In this document: one piece after another, positions 33,455 through 43,462 of the stretch
How the letters are laid out: the number at the start of each line of letters is the position of its first letter
Position numbering within the stretch: position 1 is the stretch's first letter
Assembly (NCBI GenBank): GCA_965230345.1
Contig: CBDDKR010000002.1
Location: forward strand, 744,001-808,000
From: JADKBO01 sp965230345
GTDB taxonomy: Bacteria; Bacteroidota; Bacteroidia; Chitinophagales; Saprospiraceae
Direction of reading: 5' to 3'
DNA: 64,000 nt
Translations under genes and position numbers: made by a program
Notes under the pieces: model-generated
Told to the model about the DNA's origin: nothing
Database searches by the model: none
The model's input: the letters and a program-made list of their open reading frames with translations, nothing else

Positions 33455-35263
33455 ATGGCTGACATTATTCAGCTTCTACCAGATCACATCGCCAATCAAA
33501 TTGCTGCAGGAGAAGTCATCCAAAGGCCTTCATCTGTAGTAAAAGAACTTCTAGAAAATGCTATAGATGCTGGTAGTGATTATATTAAACTGATCATTAA
33601 AGACGCAGGTAAAACACTTATTCAGGTTATTGATAATGGTAAGGGAATGTCTACGACTGATGCTCGAATGGCCTTCGAGCGACATGCTACATCCAAGATA
33701 AGTAATGCCAATGATCTTTTCTCCATACAAACCAAGGGTTTTCGTGGTGAAGCTCTAGCCTCTATTGCCGCCATAGCTCATGTAGAATTACAAACGAGAA
33801 GGGACGAAGATGAAATAGGCAATAGAATTGTTATCAATGGTTCGAGTATAGAAAAGCAAGAACCCATTCAATGTGGTAAGGGCGCTCAATTTTCGGTTAA
33901 AAACCTATTCTTTAATGTTCCTGCCAGACGAAAGTTTTTAAAATCCGACCCTGTCGAACTCCGTCACATTGTTGATGAATTCCAACGTGTAAGTTTGGCT
34001 CATCCATCCATCCATTTTGTTATGTTTAATAATGGCAACGAACTATATCACTTGCCTCCGGCTAATATCAAGCAGCGGATCATAAATATTTTTGGGAAGT
34101 CATATGATTCAAAATTGCTACCTATTGGTGAAAATACAGATGTTGTCAACATCAAAGGATTTGTAGGAAAAGTCGAAGCTGCTAAGAAGAAAGGTTCAGA
34201 GCAATTTATTTTTGTAAATCAACGATTTATCAAGAGCAACTACTTAAATCATGCAATCAAGTCTGGTTTTGACTTATTAATCCCGAAGGAATTATATCCT
34301 GTCTTTTTTATTTATATCGAAATTGATCCTGCAAAAATTGATGTCAATGTCCACCCAACCAAAACCGAAATAAAGTTTGACGAAGAAAAACTCATCTACA
34401 ATTATTTACGCGTAAGTGTCAAACACGCTTTAGGAAAATACATCGTTTCACCAACACTAGATTTCGATACAGATACCAATTTTGTCTCCTCCTATTCGCA
34501 ATCGGATAAGAAAACCTCTTCATATTCCTCTGGTTCATCACCCAAAAATTATAAAGATGATGCTACCAAACTACAGAGAGAAAACCTGAAATCTTGGGGA
34601 AGTATTTATGAGGGATTAGACACCAATACACCTTCTACTCCAACGCAACAGGAAATTACATTTGAAAGCGATATTTCAAAGGAGAAACCTGTCGATACTA
34701 GAGAAAGAGAGCCCTATCAATTGCATAATAGATACATCATCTCTCATATTAAAAGCGGTTACCTACTCATTGATCAACAATTGGCTCACCAACGCATTTT
34801 ATTTGAACAAAGTTTAAATGCATTTAAGGAAAATCCACTCCCTGTTCAAAAAGAACTCTTTCCAATAAATCTAGAATTCACACCTCAGAAAGCCGAAACT
34901 GTACGAGTATTGTTACCATATCTTAATAAAATTGGATTTGAAATTGGGGAATTTGGGCCGTATGGCTTTGTGATTCATGGAACTCCTTCTGGAATGCCTC
35001 AACAAATGAATTCTAATACACAAATTGAAGAACTCATTATTCAGTACCAAGAAAATACAGAACTACAATTGGGTATAGAGGAAAACTTAGCCCGCTCCTT
35101 TGCCCAAATAGCAAGTATAAAAAAAGGGAAACACTTGAGTAAGGAAGAAATGACTAAAATTATAGATGATCTTTTTGCCTGTGAGACACCTTTTTCCAAT
35201 CCTTCAGGAAAAAAGACCTTCGTAACAATGGAATTAGATGAATTAAAAAAGGAGTTTGAATAA
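33455..35263 (+). CDS. mutL: DNA mismatch repair protein MutL
   Basis: MutL links mismatch recognition by MutS to strand incision. The 602-aa protein has the GHKL ATPase motifs near the N terminus: ELLENAIDAGS, VIDNGKGM and TKGFRGEALASIAAIA. The transducer domain follows (NQRFIKSNYLNHAI, PAKIDVNVHPTKTEIKF), then a low-complexity linker (about residues 345-400) and a C-terminal dimerisation domain. The segment equivalent to the endonuclease DQHAxxExxxxE motif reads DQQLAHQRILFEQ, so the metal-binding motif is not canonical. Length is normal. Confidence 0.96.
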   Translation: MADIIQLLPDHIANQIAAGEVIQRPSSVVKELLENAIDAGSDYIKLIIKDAGKTLIQVIDNGKGMSTTDARMAFERHATSKISNANDLFSIQTKGFRGEALASIAAIAHVELQTRRDEDEIGNRIVINGSSIEKQEPIQCGKGAQFSVKNLFFNVPARRKFLKSDPVELRHIVDEFQRVSLAHPSIHFVMFNNGNELYHLPPANIKQRIINIFGKSYDSKLLPIGENTDVVNIKGFVGKVEAAKKKGSEQFIFVNQRFIKSNYLNHAIKSGFDLLIPKELYPVFFIYIEIDPAKIDVNVHPTKTEIKFDEEKLIYNYLRVSVKHALGKYIVSPTLDFDTDTNFVSSYSQSDKKTSSYSSGSSPKNYKDDATKLQRENLKSWGSIYEGLDTNTPSTPTQQEITFESDISKEKPVDTREREPYQLHNRYIISHIKSGYLLIDQQLAHQRILFEQSLNAFKENPLPVQKELFPINLEFTPQKAETVRVLLPYLNKIGFEIGEFGPYGFVIHGTPSGMPQQMNSNTQIEELIIQYQENTELQLGIEENLARSFAQIASIKKGKHLSKEEMTKIIDDLFACETPFSNPSGKKTFVTMELDELKKEFE

Positions 35264-35276
35264 GCATTCAAACTCC
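35251..35276. terminator. Hairpin spanning the mutL stop codon
   Basis: Perfect 11-bp arms GGAGTTTGAAT and ATTCAAACTCC with loop AAGC include the last codons and the first base of the TAA of mutL. No U-tract follows, so it may be a weak or factor-assisted terminator between convergent mutL and rpiB. Confidence 0.45.
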
Positions 35277-35302
35277 ACAAGTATCTGTTTTAAGATTTAA
35301 TC

Positions 35303-35743
35303 TTAACAATGTATTTTATCTACTCTTCTTTGGTGCCTACCGCCTTCGAATTCTGTTGAAAAGTAAGTCTTTACAATTTGTATCATCTTACGATAAGAAA
35401 TAAATCGTGCAGGCATACATAACACATTGGCGTCATTGTGTTGACGTATCAACGCAGCAATTTCTGCTTCCCAAACCAAACCAGCGCGAATTCCATCTCT
35501 TTTATTGGCTGTCATACATACACCATTACCCGTACCGCAAATAAGGATACCATAGGTGTTTGACACACTGGCTACTCCAGATGAAACCTTATGTGCAAAA
35601 TCAGGATAGTCGACTGAATCCAATGAGTTTGTACCGCAATCTTCAACAGTATAACCCATTTTCTTTGTCAAATACTGCTTCAACTTTTCTTTTACTTCGT
35701 AGCCTGCATGATCACAACCTATATAGATTTTATCAACTTGCAT
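35303..35743 (-). CDS. rpiB: Ribose-5-phosphate isomerase B
   Basis: RpiB interconverts ribose 5-phosphate and ribulose 5-phosphate in the pentose phosphate pathway. The 146-aa protein has YIGCDHAGYEVKEKLKQYL (phosphate-binding His) near the N terminus, ICGTGNGVCMTANKRDGIRA (catalytic Cys and anion hole) and DANVLCMPARFISY. Length is typical. It follows the DUF2723 gene by 25 bp on the same strand, which suggests cotranscription. Confidence 0.95.
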   Translation of the reverse strand: MQVDKIYIGCDHAGYEVKEKLKQYLTKKMGYTVEDCGTNSLDSVDYPDFAHKVSSGVASVSNTYGILICGTGNGVCMTANKRDGIRAGLVWEAEIAALIRQHNDANVLCMPARFISYRKMIQIVKTYFSTEFEGGRHQRRVDKIHC

Positions 35744-35768
35744 TAATCCAATTATTTTAATTCCTTAA

Positions 35769-38700
35769 TTATTGATTTACTAGTGCTCTTAACTGCATTA
35801 TTTCTTCAACTCTTTTGCCAAATTTAGCCAATGTCTCTTCGCTATATGCTTCATCCTTCATGCCAGAACAAAGAGATCTTACCTCACTCATTCCCTGAAG
35901 GGTCATATCTACTTCGGTAGAGAAAGAAGAAAGATCGTCAGTATCTAAAGACAATAGAAAGTCTGCCTCTTGATTTAATTCTTCAACTAAAGTATTGATC
36001 TGCTTTTTTGCACTATCGAAATCCTCTGCTTGTATTAACACGTTAAGGAATGGAGATATTCCTGCATCATACCTAAAGTTCATATTAGGGAATCCTTCAA
36101 AATACTTATTGATAATATCAGCAGCTTTTTGTTTATCTCCTTCATTTAACAATCCCATGGCTGTCCTCAACATGGTAAACTTCATTGCTTGAACTTCTGC
36201 CATATAACTTCTGTCCACATGGGTATCAACTTTATCAAAATTACCCCACTTCCATTTTGTCATGATGTTATTGTAAGCTCTATCTGTAGCAACAGTTCCA
36301 CTACCATATATAGCCATAGATCGATCACTACGAGTCCTACTTGGTACAACTCTAAGGTTCAAGCCTTCCAGTTGTGTATAATCATTCAGACGCATTAGTT
36401 TCTCATTCTTACAAGTAACGGCAAAATAAATCGGACGTTCATAAATATTGGAAGCAATCAAATCCATAATAGCGATCTCATCTTTGGTGACGTATTGAGT
36501 GCTACCAGGTAAATTAACTACAATATCTTCCACTGGCATATCAAAATCTTTAAATACTGGTGATTGTGCCACTTTTGCAGAATCCATAGGAATAACCAAT
36601 CTTCTTGTTGGCCATTGTGGACGACTGCCTTTTTTATTCATTGCCTTCATGGCTTCTATTAAGTTAATAGCCTTGCCACTTGTTCCATCTTCAGGTGGGA
36701 AAAAGATTTGGTTCAGACTTTTTCCCCGGTACGCCTCTTGACTAATGGTCAAGTTAATTGGCTCCGAATCATTTACCTTATTTCTCAACTTATTGATATA
36801 CCAATCTACTTGTATTAAACTTAAATTGACTACACGCACATCTCTTCTAATATTCTCCACTTCCTGAGCGTACCAAAGTGGATAAGTATCGTTATCCCCG
36901 TAGGTAAATACAATAGCATTCTCATCAAGAGAATTCAAAAAGTTAGCTGCATAATCTCTTGAAGCAAAATGTTCACTTCTATCATGGTCGTCAAAATTCT
37001 GATATCCCATCACGATAGGAGCTGAAAGAACCAATAATCCAGCTACCATTGCAGGAACTAACCCTTTCATTCCAACCCTTTCGCGTAACATCTGGAAAAT
37101 GGACAATACTGCCATTCCCATCCACACACAGAATATCATGAAGGAACCGACTAATACATAATCTCGTTCTCTTGGTTCTTGAGGGGGTTGATTCGAATAA
37201 ATAATGATACCCAAGCCTGCAATCAAAAAGAGCAGCATTACAGCTAAAAACTCCTTTCGAGACTTACGGAAATGGAATAAAAGTCCTATGAAACCAAATA
37301 TCAATGGTAAGAAGTAATATTTATTTCTTGATGGATCGTTTTTCACTTGATCAGGTAATTCTTCAAAGTTATGAAGTCTAGCCTCATCAATAAAGTCAAC
37401 ACCTGAAATCCAATGTCCATGACGTTGATCCCATGGTAAAATGCCTTGGTGTCCATTTTGTCTTCCTGCAAAATTCCACATAAAATACCTCATGTACATC
37501 CAGCCGAATTGATAATTAAACATGAATTTCATGTTGTATGCCATTCCAGGCTTGCCGTTCGTTTTTCCCATAAGAGCCTTTCGCCACACTTTGTGCAATT
37601 CTAAACGATCGGAATGTCCTATACGCGGAAATAAAATTTTATCCGAATTTTTATAAACGTAGTCAAATTTTTCCTCCACCTTCTTATATTCATCTCCAAC
37701 CAAACCATAACGCTCAGTTCTATCGACATTTATTGGCTTTGCTAAGTAATGTGGTCCTTTTACCAATGGCCTTTCACCATACTGCTCTCTATTAAGATAT
37801 GGAATCAATCGCATTACATTCGAAGGAGTGTTCATGTTAACAGGAGTATCGGCATTAGCTCTTACCACAACAGTTCCAATTGTACTGTAACCTACTACGA
37901 GTAAGCAAGATACCATCACTAGACTTTGCAGCAATTGGCTTTTCTTCTTCTCAGCCATTTTAAACAAATAATAAGCCAAGCCACCTATCGTTAATAGTGT
38001 AGGTACTAAACCAGAATGAACCGGTAATCCCATTGTGTTGACTGTAAACAATTCAAAATTGCTCCATAATGTAGGAATTCCAACTATAATGGTCTTCATG
38101 ACAAAGACTAAAAAGACAACTCCTAAAAACATACTTATCAAAGCACCTTTAATGTTGTGTTTTTCGTACTTTTTAAAATAATACAATAAAGCAATGGTCG
38201 GAAATGCTAGAATACTTAACAAGTGAATTCCTACAGAAAGTCCAGCAATAAATATAGAAAAAATCAACCAACGGTCATTCTGAAGTGTATTGGGTAAATA
38301 ATACCATTTTATAGCTGCCCATACTGTAAATGCAGTAAACATTGTAGACATAGCGTATACCTCACCTTCCACTGCTGAAAACCAAATAGAAGTTGAAAAC
38401 GCTGTAGCCAAACCAGCTACAAGACCAGCCAATGCCAATGCTATATTTTCTCCACCAGAAGTTTCCCCACCTTTACCTACTAAAGCAATCTTGCCTAATA
38501 TCATGGAAACCCAAGCCATAAACATCGCAGCCAAAGCACTACAAAGTCCTGACATTAAGTTAACAGCAAAAGCAATATCACTAGGATTATCACTAAAGAT
38601 TTCAGCTAATACGGTAAACATTCTTCCAACTAGAACAAAAAGTCCAGCTCCAGGAGGGTGAACAACCTGAAGTTTATACGCCCCTAATATGAACTCTCCA

Positions 38701-38807
38701 CAATCCCACAAACTCCCTGTTCTTTCCGCAGTAAGGAAATACACAATTGATGTAATTAAAAGTACTGCGATACCTGTATAATTAACAGTTTTCTTAAATG
38801 ATAGCAT
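35769..38807 (-). CDS. DUF2723/TMEM260-like membrane protein, probable O-glycosyltransferase
   Basis: The 1012-aa protein has about a dozen membrane segments in the N-terminal 650 residues and a soluble C-terminal region with TPR-like helices. The signature ERTGSLWDCGEFILGAYKLQ followed by VVHPPGAGLFVLVGR near the N terminus (acidic first loop) defines the DUF2723 family. The human homologue TMEM260 is an O-mannosyltransferase (GT117, GT-C fold). Bacteroidota members are therefore probable protein or lipid glycosyltransferases, though the acceptor is not known. In this window it may contribute to O-glycosylation of exported proteins. It precedes rpiB by 25 bp. Confidence 0.88.
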   Translation of the reverse strand: MLSFKKTVNYTGIAVLLITSIVYFLTAERTGSLWDCGEFILGAYKLQVVHPPGAGLFVLVGRMFTVLAEIFSDNPSDIAFAVNLMSGLCSALAAMFMAWVSMILGKIALVGKGGETSGGENIALALAGLVAGLATAFSTSIWFSAVEGEVYAMSTMFTAFTVWAAIKWYYLPNTLQNDRWLIFSIFIAGLSVGIHLLSILAFPTIALLYYFKKYEKHNIKGALISMFLGVVFLVFVMKTIIVGIPTLWSNFELFTVNTMGLPVHSGLVPTLLTIGGLAYYLFKMAEKKKSQLLQSLVMVSCLLVVGYSTIGTVVVRANADTPVNMNTPSNVMRLIPYLNREQYGERPLVKGPHYLAKPINVDRTERYGLVGDEYKKVEEKFDYVYKNSDKILFPRIGHSDRLELHKVWRKALMGKTNGKPGMAYNMKFMFNYQFGWMYMRYFMWNFAGRQNGHQGILPWDQRHGHWISGVDFIDEARLHNFEELPDQVKNDPSRNKYYFLPLIFGFIGLLFHFRKSRKEFLAVMLLFLIAGLGIIIYSNQPPQEPRERDYVLVGSFMIFCVWMGMAVLSIFQMLRERVGMKGLVPAMVAGLLVLSAPIVMGYQNFDDHDRSEHFASRDYAANFLNSLDENAIVFTYGDNDTYPLWYAQEVENIRRDVRVVNLSLIQVDWYINKLRNKVNDSEPINLTISQEAYRGKSLNQIFFPPEDGTSGKAINLIEAMKAMNKKGSRPQWPTRRLVIPMDSAKVAQSPVFKDFDMPVEDIVVNLPGSTQYVTKDEIAIMDLIASNIYERPIYFAVTCKNEKLMRLNDYTQLEGLNLRVVPSRTRSDRSMAIYGSGTVATDRAYNNIMTKWKWGNFDKVDTHVDRSYMAEVQAMKFTMLRTAMGLLNEGDKQKAADIINKYFEGFPNMNFRYDAGISPFLNVLIQAEDFDSAKKQINTLVEELNQEADFLLSLDTDDLSSFSTEVDMTLQGMSEVRSLCSGMKDEAYSEETLAKFGKRVEEIMQLRALVNQ

Positions 38808-39168
38808 AAGATTTGACCTTAACTTTAGTTTTTAGATAGAAGCGAATCAAAATCAATTTGAAATAAGGTGATTCAAGACCAATATTTAAACATTATTTGA
38901 TTAAACTTCAAAGCAAAAAGGACACCATCAAACATCAATAATTGTTTTAATTAATAAACCAATATTGAGATCATACAGTATTCTTTTAGCCTTATGCAAA
39001 TGTAGGAATTAGATATGATAATTTTGTTAATACGACGTTATTATAGTTCAAATGGATAGGTGCTGTTGGTGATAACAATATACGCTCAGCTGAAATCTAC
39101 AGGATTATGTTCTTAAAATATTGTACCTTTATTCCAAACTATGATGAATTAATTAAAAATTTCGAACT
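38808..39168. other. Divergent intergenic region between the DUF2723 and cytochrome peroxidase genes
   Basis: No gene or RNA is seen. On the minus strand, TACATTTGCA (39004-38995) matches the -7 promoter consensus, but it lies 190 bp from the DUF2723 start, giving a long leader. On the plus strand, TACCTTTA (39124-39131), 38 bp before the peroxidase ATG, is a weaker match. Confidence 0.5.
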
Positions 39169-40335
39169 ATGAAGAATACATCTATCTTGTTTATTCTCTT
39201 TATTGTAATGTTTTCATCTTGCCTGAAAAAAGGGGTCAAAATCGAAAGTGATTACTACGGTGATGATGGATATAAAACAATACAAAAACATCTAAAAATT
39301 CCTGCAATTCCCGAGGATTACACATTGAGATTTCCAGAGTACTATCAATCTGCGCGTGTACGGTATTTTGATAATGGTGTTGCCCAATTAGGAAGAGTCT
39401 TATTCTACGACAAAAACTTATCTTCTGATCTCACCATATCTTGTGCTTCATGTCACAAGCAAGAAATCGGGTTTTCAGATGACGTTGCCTTGAGTATTGG
39501 GGTACAAAATCGTGAAACTGCTAGAAATTCTCTTGCATTAGGCTCGACATTAAATTTTGCGGAGTACTACGGCAATCCTCTTTCAGGAGGTATTCCTTTC
39601 TTTTGGGATAACAGGGCTTTTACAGTTAGCGAACAATCAGAACAAACGCTTGGTAACCCCTTAGAGATGGATATGAAAATGCATGAAGTTGTAGAACGTG
39701 TAAAAAGTTTGGAATACTACCAACCTTTATTTGATGCTGAATACGATGGTGCCATAAACGAAGAAAATATCTTAAGTGCAATTTCAGTATTTGTCAACTC
39801 TATTGGGTCTTTTAACTCCAAATTTGATAAAGCATTAGGTGATATGCATGAGATTGTAGGAAATACGGACAATGTCCAAGACTTTACTTTTGCAAGACTC
39901 TCCGAATCGGAAAATAAAGGAAAAACACTTTACGTAAAACATTGCGGAAGCTGTCATAATTCAACATTTGGTCGACCTCGAAAAGTTATGGCTAACAATG
40001 GATTATATGAGTCATACGAAGATGAGGGTGTTGGCAGGCTATCAAATATTGATGCAGAAATCGGCAAATTCAAAATTCCTACGCTTAGAAATATTGCGCT
40101 TACAGGTCCATATATGCATGATGGCAGCATTGCTACACTAGAAGATGTTATTGAGCATTATAGTAACGGCATTAAAAACCATCCAAATCTAGATTCTGAG
40201 TTGAAAAGCAATAATGGCCAAGCTATAAAATTTAACTTCACTGCACAGCAAAAGAAAGATTTAGTCGCTTTTCTTGAAACGCTGAATGATGAAGAATTAA
40301 AGAATATGAATAGATTTAGCGATCCATTTCGCTAG
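39169..40335 (+). CDS. Di-heme cytochrome c peroxidase (MauG/CcpA family) lipoprotein
   Basis: The 388-aa protein has a lipoprotein signal (FILFIVMFSSC) and two c-type heme sites, CASCH (about residue 95) and CGSCH (about residue 262). The family motif IPTLRNIALTGPYMHDGSIATLEDVIEHY sits after the second heme and includes the distal Met. These enzymes reduce hydrogen peroxide or, in MauG-like members, oxidise other substrates. Lipid anchoring suggests the periplasmic face of a membrane. Transcription ends at the strong hairpin at 40481. Confidence 0.92.
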   Translation: MKNTSILFILFIVMFSSCLKKGVKIESDYYGDDGYKTIQKHLKIPAIPEDYTLRFPEYYQSARVRYFDNGVAQLGRVLFYDKNLSSDLTISCASCHKQEIGFSDDVALSIGVQNRETARNSLALGSTLNFAEYYGNPLSGGIPFFWDNRAFTVSEQSEQTLGNPLEMDMKMHEVVERVKSLEYYQPLFDAEYDGAINEENILSAISVFVNSIGSFNSKFDKALGDMHEIVGNTDNVQDFTFARLSESENKGKTLYVKHCGSCHNSTFGRPRKVMANNGLYESYEDEGVGRLSNIDAEIGKFKIPTLRNIALTGPYMHDGSIATLEDVIEHYSNGIKNHPNLDSELKSNNGQAIKFNFTAQQKKDLVAFLETLNDEELKNMNRFSDPFR

Positions 40336-40687
40336 TACCTTTGCACAGCAATACTAGTTGTGGTTATGTATTTTTTCCAAAATGTATTTTAGCATTGATG
40401 ATTAGATAATTCAAAGCAAATTATCTAGGCTTAATGATTATTTCAAAATAGAGCCCAACACGATAATGTCAGTTAAAAGAAAAGAGGCTTTGTGATGAAC
40501 ATCACAAAGCCTCTTTATTAAACCTTTATTAAATAAACTACTCTCTTTAAACTTAGCATCCTATTCCAACTTCTAAATTAAAGCCACAATAGAATAAACA
40601 ATTTTGATAACGCAAACGTACAACATTATATTCTAAACCAACACCAAAAAAGCAGTCAAAATAAAAATATATTTTGCGGTTTGGGGT
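40336..40687. other. Convergent spacer between peroxidase and helicase genes
   Basis: Apart from the terminator at 40481-40516, nothing gene-like is seen. Confidence 0.5.
40481..40516. terminator. Very strong hairpin terminator
   Basis: A perfect 16-bp inverted repeat (AAAGAGGCTTTGTGAT and ATCACAAAGCCTCTTT) with loop GAAC lies between two convergent genes. Terminal A/T runs would give U-tracts on both strands, so it can serve both genes. Confidence 0.8.
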
Positions 40688-43132
40688 TTATGCCTTGTTT
40701 TGCCATTTTAATATGCGATTCAGTAATTTTTCCGAACTTAATTTTTCTCTTAAGCCATCAACTAAAATGGGAAATGACAGTGGCGTAGGTTTAGGTGGAA
40801 ATTGAATTCTTATTTTTTGTGCTGAAATTCTATTTAATGCCTTTCTTAACCGATCTTCCTCTAATTGAAAAGTCATTGTTTCCTCAATGGCTTGTCGGAA
40901 CAACAGGTTATCGGGTTCATAGCTCTCAAAGACTTTATATAACAATTGTGATGAAGACTGCAAATGCTTATTCTTCTTATGCTTTCCTGGATATCCAGAA
41001 AAAATCAACCCAGAGATAATAGCTATATCTCTAAATTTACGCATGGACATTTCTGTAGCATTGACAGTTGACAAGATATCTTCGAATAAACCTTTCGTTG
41101 AAAACAAATCTTCTTTGATGATATTTTCAATGCTTACTTTTTGATCAGATAATAACTCAAACCCATAATCATTCATTGCTATTGAAAATGAGATTGGAAT
41201 TTTTTTACTTATTCTTTTTGCAAATAAAGCAGCCAGTCCTTCGTGTACGTACCGACCTTCGAAAGGATAAAACAACAAATGATAACCTTCTTCAGTTTCG
41301 AAATATTCAACCAATAGCTCATCACTTCTTGGAATAATAGAATCATTGCGTTGAACGTCAAATAATGCAACCAAACTTGCAATTTCCTTTGCTTCTATTA
41401 TTCCCTTTAGGTAGTCATCCAATAAAAATCGCATTTGGTGTGAAATAGAAGAACTCAATTGCAGTCTTCCTCCTAGGTAAGAAGGTATTCTACCTTTTTT
41501 GTTTTTTGCATCTTTAACATACAAGGTCATTTCGCGAATCCTAACTACTTCAAGTGCTCTTCCCGCAAACCAAAACACGTCTCCAGTCATCAACTGACCT
41601 ACAAACCATTCTTCTACAACACCTAATTTTTTGCCCTTAGAATACTTGACTTGTATCATTCCACCACTTACAATTGTGCCAATCGACATTCTATGGCGCA
41701 TTGCTATTCCTCGATTTACAACTTTATATAAACCGTCATCAACAACCACTTTCTGATATTCGTCATAAGCCATTAATGAAGGACTTCCAACTACTAAATG
41801 ATTAATCACCTCGGACCATTCTTCTATATTTAAGGAAGAATAACATCTTGTATCGCAAACGATGCTCCTTACTTCCTTCGATCTAAAACCATTTCCAACA
41901 GCTAAAGTCAATAAAAACTGTATTAACACATCAAAACACCTTATGTAAAATAATCTGTGCTCAATCATTCCTACCTTAACAGCATTCCTTATTGCTGCTG
42001 CCTCCAAAAGTTCAATGGAATGTGTTGGAACAAAATATATTCGACTTTTCGCTCCAGGACGATGACCACTCCTTCCTGCTCTTTGCATTAATCGTGCAAC
42101 GGACTTGGGGCTACCAATTTGAATTATTGACTCAACTGGTCTAAAATCTACCCCTAAATCCAAACTTGATGTACATACTACTGCCTTAAGTTTACCAATA
42201 TACAATTGGTCTTCTACCCAATCTCGAACCTCTTTACTTATAGACCCATGATGCATTGCAATTTGACCAGCAAATTCTTCTTCATAAGCTAATAATTGCT
42301 GATACCAAATTTCACATTGTGCCCTAGTATTGGTAAATATCAAAGTAGATTTAGAGCTGTTGATGATTGGTATTATGCGAGGCAACATCTTCAATCCAAT
42401 ATGACCTGACCACGGATAGGTTTCGACATTTTCAGGAATAACACTTTCTATGTGAATTTTCTTCTTTATCCTAGATTTAATAATTACTCCTCCGAAGTGA
42501 TTGGGTCCGAGTAATACCTGCAATGCCTCCTCTAAATTTCCAATAGTTGCGGAAATACCCCAAATCAATACTTTTGGATTCATGTATCTAAAATAGGCCA
42601 ATAACAATTCTGTCTGAACTCCTCTTTTCGACCCTAATAATTCATGCCACTCATCAATAACAATTCCCTGGATTCTTTTAAAAAATTTATTGTGGTTTTT
42701 TTGCGTCAACAAAACGTGAATACTCTCCGGAGTAGTAATGAGTATTTGAGGCGGCCTTTTTAATTGATTGGTTCGCTCTTTTTGCGAGGTATCACCCGTA
42801 CGAACACCGACTTCCCAATCAAATTCTAATGCTAAAATGGCTCTTTCACATGATATCTTGATCTCCTTGGCAAGAGCTTTTATTGGTGTCACCCATATCA
42901 GATATAAGCCGGAAAAATTCGAATCTCCATTAGTTCTGGCTTTTGCCAAATGTCCTAAAAGTGCGGAATAAGTTTTACCACTTCCAGTAGGAGCATTGAT
43001 CAAACCAGATTTTCCTTCCAAAATGGACAACCATGCCTTCCTTTGAAATGCAAAAACCCTCCAATTATTGGATTCAAACCAATCTTCAATAAATCCGTAT
43101 GAACTTTTCAAATCATTCACTTCATAAAACAA
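40688..43132 (-). CDS. Ligase-associated DNA damage response DEXH-box helicase (Lhr family)
   Basis: The 814-aa superfamily 2 helicase has Walker A INAPTGSGKTYSALL (about residue 40), motif II IDEWHELLGSKRG (DEWH), motif III WGISATIGN, motif V VVCTSSLDLGVDF and motif VI QRAGRSGHRPG. The Lhr-type C-terminal region follows. The DEWHELLGSKRG form marks the ligase-associated Lhr subgroup. It is usually encoded beside an ATP-dependent ligase, an mRNA-3'-end-processing-like exonuclease and the PdeM phosphodiesterase. Here pdeM lies 5 kb away and the ligase and exonuclease are not in the window. Confidence 0.93.
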   Translation of the reverse strand: MFYEVNDLKSSYGFIEDWFESNNWRVFAFQRKAWLSILEGKSGLINAPTGSGKTYSALLGHLAKARTNGDSNFSGLYLIWVTPIKALAKEIKISCERAILALEFDWEVGVRTGDTSQKERTNQLKRPPQILITTPESIHVLLTQKNHNKFFKRIQGIVIDEWHELLGSKRGVQTELLLAYFRYMNPKVLIWGISATIGNLEEALQVLLGPNHFGGVIIKSRIKKKIHIESVIPENVETYPWSGHIGLKMLPRIIPIINSSKSTLIFTNTRAQCEIWYQQLLAYEEEFAGQIAMHHGSISKEVRDWVEDQLYIGKLKAVVCTSSLDLGVDFRPVESIIQIGSPKSVARLMQRAGRSGHRPGAKSRIYFVPTHSIELLEAAAIRNAVKVGMIEHRLFYIRCFDVLIQFLLTLAVGNGFRSKEVRSIVCDTRCYSSLNIEEWSEVINHLVVGSPSLMAYDEYQKVVVDDGLYKVVNRGIAMRHRMSIGTIVSGGMIQVKYSKGKKLGVVEEWFVGQLMTGDVFWFAGRALEVVRIREMTLYVKDAKNKKGRIPSYLGGRLQLSSSISHQMRFLLDDYLKGIIEAKEIASLVALFDVQRNDSIIPRSDELLVEYFETEEGYHLLFYPFEGRYVHEGLAALFAKRISKKIPISFSIAMNDYGFELLSDQKVSIENIIKEDLFSTKGLFEDILSTVNATEMSMRKFRDIAIISGLIFSGYPGKHKKNKHLQSSSQLLYKVFESYEPDNLLFRQAIEETMTFQLEEDRLRKALNRISAQKIRIQFPPKPTPLSFPILVDGLREKLSSEKLLNRILKWQNKA

Positions 43133-43462
43133 GTTGTCTTTTAGCGCCTTAGTTTACGGACTAATGCAGTAATCCACCATTTCACAACACACCTAACATA
43201 AATTTAATCGATTCAATTTACACCACTCTAAAACATACCACCACCATCGCAATAATGTTCATTATTTGTTACTTTTTAGACCATACTATAGTTCCAATTT
43301 AAAATTCGAAGGATAAAAGATAATTTCTTTAAAAGAAAGTCTATTCGGATAATCCGACCTAAAAAATAGAAGTAATTATACATCGAATTAACTTAAAAAA
43401 TATATTTTTAGCGTCGGTTAATTCTGGATTAACCCTTTTTTTACATTATCAAATGCAACTAA
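43133..43462. other. Divergent spacer between helicase and POT transporter genes
   Basis: No gene is present. A 13-bp palindrome TCGGATAATCCGA (43345-43357) could be an operator. A TATATTTT box at 43400-43407 precedes the leader hairpin described at 43416. Confidence 0.4.
43416..43442 (+). terminator. Leader hairpin with T-tract ahead of the first POT gene
   Basis: GGTTAAT and ATTAACC pair around TCTGG and are followed by C and then seven Ts. The structure lies 21 bp upstream of the POT start with no plus-strand gene before it. It looks like a small terminator or attenuator in the 5' leader, though the stem is weak. Confidence 0.35.
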
